Assembly: GCF_018739865.1 (NCBI RefSeq)
Contig: NZ_JADOER010000013.1
Coordinates: forward strand, 62,001-126,000
Direction of reading: 5' to 3'
DNA from: Leptothoe kymatousa TAU-MAC 1615
Lineage (GTDB): Bacteria; Cyanobacteriota; Cyanobacteriia; Phormidesmidales; Phormidesmidaceae
Length of the DNA: 64,000 bases
A program made the position numbers and the translations under genes. Shown piece by piece: positions 61,718 through 64,000 of this stretch; the first letter of the stretch is position 1; each line of letters begins with the position of its first letter. The notes below the pieces were generated by a model. The model saw nothing but the letters and a program-made list of their open reading frames with translations, was not told where the DNA came from and did no database searches.

Positions 61718-62691
61718 ATCAATCCCCCCCTGCCCGAGACGTATTGCTAAAGGATCTAGACCAACGGATCGAAGCATTGGGGTTTCATCGCTTTGGCATT
61801 GTGGCGGTCCCCCCCGAGCCCACGGCCCCGGAGCAGGCCATGGAAAGTCGTCTGCAGGACTGGCTGCACCAGGGGTACCAGGCCGACATGGGCTGGATGG
61901 CAAACCCTAAACGGCAAAACATTCGTCGGGTGATGCCGGAGGTGCGATCGCTGATTTGCGTGGCCCTCAACTACTACACCCCCCACCAGCGGCCCGGGGG
62001 CAATGACCATGGCAAAATTGCCCGCTATGGCTGGGGGCGAGACTATCACCGGGTGATGCACAAAAAGCTGAAGCAGCTATGCCTGTGGCTGCAGGGTGAG
62101 GGCATTTTGGCCCGCTACTATGCCGATACGGGGCCGGTGCAAGATAAATTTTGGGCCCAGGAAGCGGGCATCGGCTGGGTGGCCAAAAACGGTAATGTGA
62201 TCACCCGCGACTATGGTTCCTGGGTCTTTTTAGGGGAAATTCTGACCAACCTAGAGCTGCCCGCTTCCAAGCCCCACACCAGCCACTGCGGCACCTGCAC
62301 CCGCTGTTTAGACGCCTGCCCCACCCAGGCGATTCGGGCTCCGGGGGTGGTGGATGCGGACCGCTGCATTGCCTACCACACCATTGAAAATCGCAGCGAA
62401 CAGCTGCCCGAGACCGTTGCGGCCAACCTCAACAACTGGGTGGCGGGCTGCGATATTTGCCAGGACGTGTGTCCCTGGAATCAGCGCTTTGCCCAGCCGA
62501 CGGATGTGGCGGAATTTGAGCCCTATGCGGGGAATGTGGCCCCCCAACTGGAGGAGTTGGCCCAACTGACTGAAGCAGAGTGGAACCAGCGGTTTCCGGC
62601 ATCGGCACTGCGGCGGATAAAGCCGAATATGTGGCGGCGAAATGCGATGGCGGCGATGGCGAACCCGGGTAAAAAGCCCACAGCCCCCTAG
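61702..62691 (+). CDS. queG: Epoxyqueuosine reductase QueG
   Basis: A 329-residue enzyme making the last step of tRNA queuosine synthesis, reduction of epoxyqueuosine with cobalamin and two [4Fe-4S] clusters. Cluster motifs CGTCTRCLDACPTQAI and CDICQDVCPWNQRF are complete. VCVALNYYTP-like segment and RYYADTGPVQDK (catalytic Asp region) match the family. The C-terminal HEAT-like domain of longer QueG proteins is missing, as in many cyanobacterial forms. Confidence 0.94.
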   Translation: MSDFLNQSPPARDVLLKDLDQRIEALGFHRFGIVAVPPEPTAPEQAMESRLQDWLHQGYQADMGWMANPKRQNIRRVMPEVRSLICVALNYYTPHQRPGGNDHGKIARYGWGRDYHRVMHKKLKQLCLWLQGEGILARYYADTGPVQDKFWAQEAGIGWVAKNGNVITRDYGSWVFLGEILTNLELPASKPHTSHCGTCTRCLDACPTQAIRAPGVVDADRCIAYHTIENRSEQLPETVAANLNNWVAGCDICQDVCPWNQRFAQPTDVAEFEPYAGNVAPQLEELAQLTEAEWNQRFPASALRRIKPNMWRRNAMAAMANPGKKPTAP

Positions 62692-62702
62692 GCTGACTGC
62701 CA

Positions 62703-63401
62703 CTACATCACTAGTTTGGCCGAAGCTCCGGTCAAAACGTAGGCATAATCCGATTGCTTTAGGGCCGCTTGTACCTCATCGTAATTTGTCATTAAATCCG
62801 TAATGCTCCGGTGCACCAGCTTCACCGGATATTGCGCCCGTTGTCGCTGCTTTAGATCCAGGAAATGGCACAGCCGCTCGGCCGTCGCCTTATAAACATT
62901 GGGGTCTAACAGATCCGTTTCATAGGTAATGGTTAGGTGGGGCACCATGGCCACCATGGCCGCTTCCGCTACCCGTTGCTCATCTAGATGTTTGAGGGTG
63001 GCAATCAGTTCGGTGGGGTTAATGGTTTGGACTTTGGGTTGCTGGGCCTTAAGGACGGCAATGCCATGGCGCATAAGGTCTCGACGCTGTAGGTGAATCA
63101 CCTTATATCCCTGTTTATGGAGCAGTTCCATAAATCGATGGGGCTCAGACATTTGGTGGGTGGCGATTAGGTCGGCGGCCGATAGCTTAAACCCAAAGGC
63201 GTAGTCGGGGCAGGCCAATTGGTGATGCTGGATATGGCGCAAGGGAAAAAAGTGGCGGTGCGCTAGTAGCGATTCCACCTTCCAGTTACTGGGCAGGGGA
63301 CCATGGCGAGCGTCTGCCACTCGCCGCAGTAAATCAATGACTAGTCTTCCTCCACTAAACTCTGTACCAAACAGAACAAAGCGATGGGTTGGTTGGGACA
63401 T
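62703..63401 (-). CDS. Sulfotransferase-like protein
   Basis: A 232-residue protein. The start region FVLFGTEFSGGRLVIDLLRR resembles the PAPS 5'-phosphosulfate loop of sulfotransferases, and VIHLQRRDLMRHGIAVLKAQ the 3'-phosphate binding region. TITYETDLLDP is a usual late motif. ATG at 63401 is preferred to 63476 because the loop follows directly. A lipid, sugar or peptide acceptor cannot be inferred. It is convergent with queG, 11 bases apart. Confidence 0.7.
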   Translation of the reverse strand: MSQPTHRFVLFGTEFSGGRLVIDLLRRVADARHGPLPSNWKVESLLAHRHFFPLRHIQHHQLACPDYAFGFKLSAADLIATHQMSEPHRFMELLHKQGYKVIHLQRRDLMRHGIAVLKAQQPKVQTINPTELIATLKHLDEQRVAEAAMVAMVPHLTITYETDLLDPNVYKATAERLCHFLDLKQRQRAQYPVKLVHRSITDLMTNYDEVQAALKQSDYAYVLTGASAKLVM

Positions 63402-63540
63402 GGCGGACAAGTGACGTGGACCAAACAGTAATCGCACCTGATGGATTAGCCAGGACGATAAGTGGATAGATGGCATAGTCGAACCCCCTGCACCTGAGCG
63501 TTTTACCCAGGAGTCCTAAGTATGCCCGTAACTAGAAATA

Positions 63541-63570
63541 ATTTCATTCCTGAAAAGAGTAGGATGAAAT
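63541..63570. repeat. Imperfect hairpin upstream of gcvT
   Basis: ATTTCATTCCT (63541-63551) and AGGATGAAAT (63561-63570) pair with one bulged T, 30 bases before the gcvT start. It may be a leader structure. I do not see glycine-riboswitch motifs here. Confidence 0.4.
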
Positions 63571-63600
63571 ATGCCGTCTTACTAAGCCTGAGCTTTTGCC

Positions 63601-64000
63601 ATGGGTCTGCTCCGTACTCCACTTTACGATTTATGTGTTCAAGCGAATGCTCGCATGACTGCCTTTTCGGGCTGGGATATGCCGGTGCAGTTTAGCGGGA
63701 TTAAACAAGAGCATGGGGCCGTACGTACAGGGGTGGGGATTTTTGATATTTCCCACATGGGCAAGTTTGTCCTGCGGGGGGATAACGTGTTGCGATCGCT
63801 GCAGCAACTGGTCCCATCTAACCTGGGCAAACTAGTGCCAGGCAAAGCCCAATATACAGTTCTGCTCAATCCCCAGGGCGGCATTATCGACGACCTCATT
63901 GTGTACGACGAAGGCGACAACCAGGTCACCCTAATCGTCAATGCCGCCACCACCGACAAAGACAAAGCCTGGTTGCTAGAACACCTAACCGACGTGGACC
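63601..64000 (+). CDS. gcvT: Glycine cleavage system T protein (aminomethyltransferase), 5' part
   Basis: The first 133 codons of GcvT, cut by the window end. MGLLRTPLYDLCVQANARM, FSGWDMPVQFSGIKQEH, GVGIFDISHMGKF and QYTVLLNPQGGIIDDLIVY are diagnostic for the folate-binding T protein. It moves the methylene group of glycine to tetrahydrofolate and releases ammonia, a photorespiratory step linked to GlcE. The ATG at 63601 fits the family N-terminus. Confidence 0.95.
   Translation, partial: MGLLRTPLYDLCVQANARMTAFSGWDMPVQFSGIKQEHGAVRTGVGIFDISHMGKFVLRGDNVLRSLQQLVPSNLGKLVPGKAQYTVLLNPQGGIIDDLIVYDEGDNQVTLIVNAATTDKDKAWLLEHLTDVD

Noticed and set aside
63477-63600. Glycine riboswitch upstream of gcvT
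   Set aside because: The gap is about 120 bases with one small hairpin and none of the conserved glycine-aptamer elements I know.
1-64000. CRISPR arrays, tRNA genes, rRNA genes and intact insertion sequences
   Set aside because: I looked for regular repeat-spacer patterns, T-loop motifs and transposase text on both strands and found none.

Overview
The window is chromosomal DNA from a cyanobacterium, most likely a filamentous or Leptolyngbya-like lineage (inference). Evidence: the HIP1 octamer GCGATCGC recurs throughout; there are plant-type ferredoxins, a BvdR-type biliverdin reductase, a CruE/CrtU-type carotenoid enzyme, a type III glutamine synthetase, an NrtS-type nitrate transporter, DUF928 and CHAT proteins, and NtcA-type promoter motifs. 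I see no rRNA, tRNA, CRISPR array, intact insertion sequence or phage module.

Layout. 0.2-9 kb: housekeeping and small membrane genes (GNAT, FtsH, NrtS, Anbu proteasome homologue, a Rieske oxygenase, a polysaccharide-lyase-14-like lipoprotein). 9-19 kb: CruE-like enzyme, orphan ABC-2 permease with a 45-bp tandem duplication at its stop codon, MsrA, a 58-residue double-glycine leader peptide not called by length-limited gene finding, a minimal HlyD-type secretion protein, Dps, SpoIID, and two ferredoxin paralogues. 19-31 kb: metabolic genes (BvdR, ComB, GlcE, GST, Ada, GlnN) plus conserved unknowns. 31-51 kb: a signalling and cell-surface island with two CHASE2-GGDEF-EAL proteins, three DUF928 proteins, a protein with three TIR domains and fourteen WD40 repeats, and a filamentous-haemagglutinin/CHAT protease fusion; a polyamine pair (AdoMet decarboxylase-spermidine synthase fusion plus a ureohydrolase) sits inside it. 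51-60 kb: a flavoprotein disulfide reductase and a complete guanidine-utilisation operon (guanidine-I riboswitch, gdmH, hypA/hypB-like nickel chaperones, ABC importer) with a Rieske oxygenase as last gene. 60-64 kb: small secreted protein, GNAT, QueG, sulfotransferase-like protein and the start of gcvT.

How the genes fit together. Nitrogen is one thread: nrtS, glnN and the guanidine operon each have a GTA-N8-TAC NtcA-type site upstream, two of them with a -10-like hexamer 22 bases downstream. The guanidine operon therefore looks doubly controlled, by nitrogen status at initiation and by guanidine at a riboswitch terminator. Nickel-dependent GdmH would be matured by the GhaA/GhaB pair and supplied by the importer. 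A second thread is the surface/signalling island, where CHASE2 sensors, DUF928 proteins and a CHAT protease carried on a two-partner-secretion passenger recur together.

The best candidates for undescribed biology are the GG-leader peptide with its nearby HlyD protein, the triple-TIR/WD40 protein, the CHAT/DUF928/CHASE2 island, and the Rieske oxygenase attached to the guanidine operon. All calls come from reading the sequence by eye; no database search was run.
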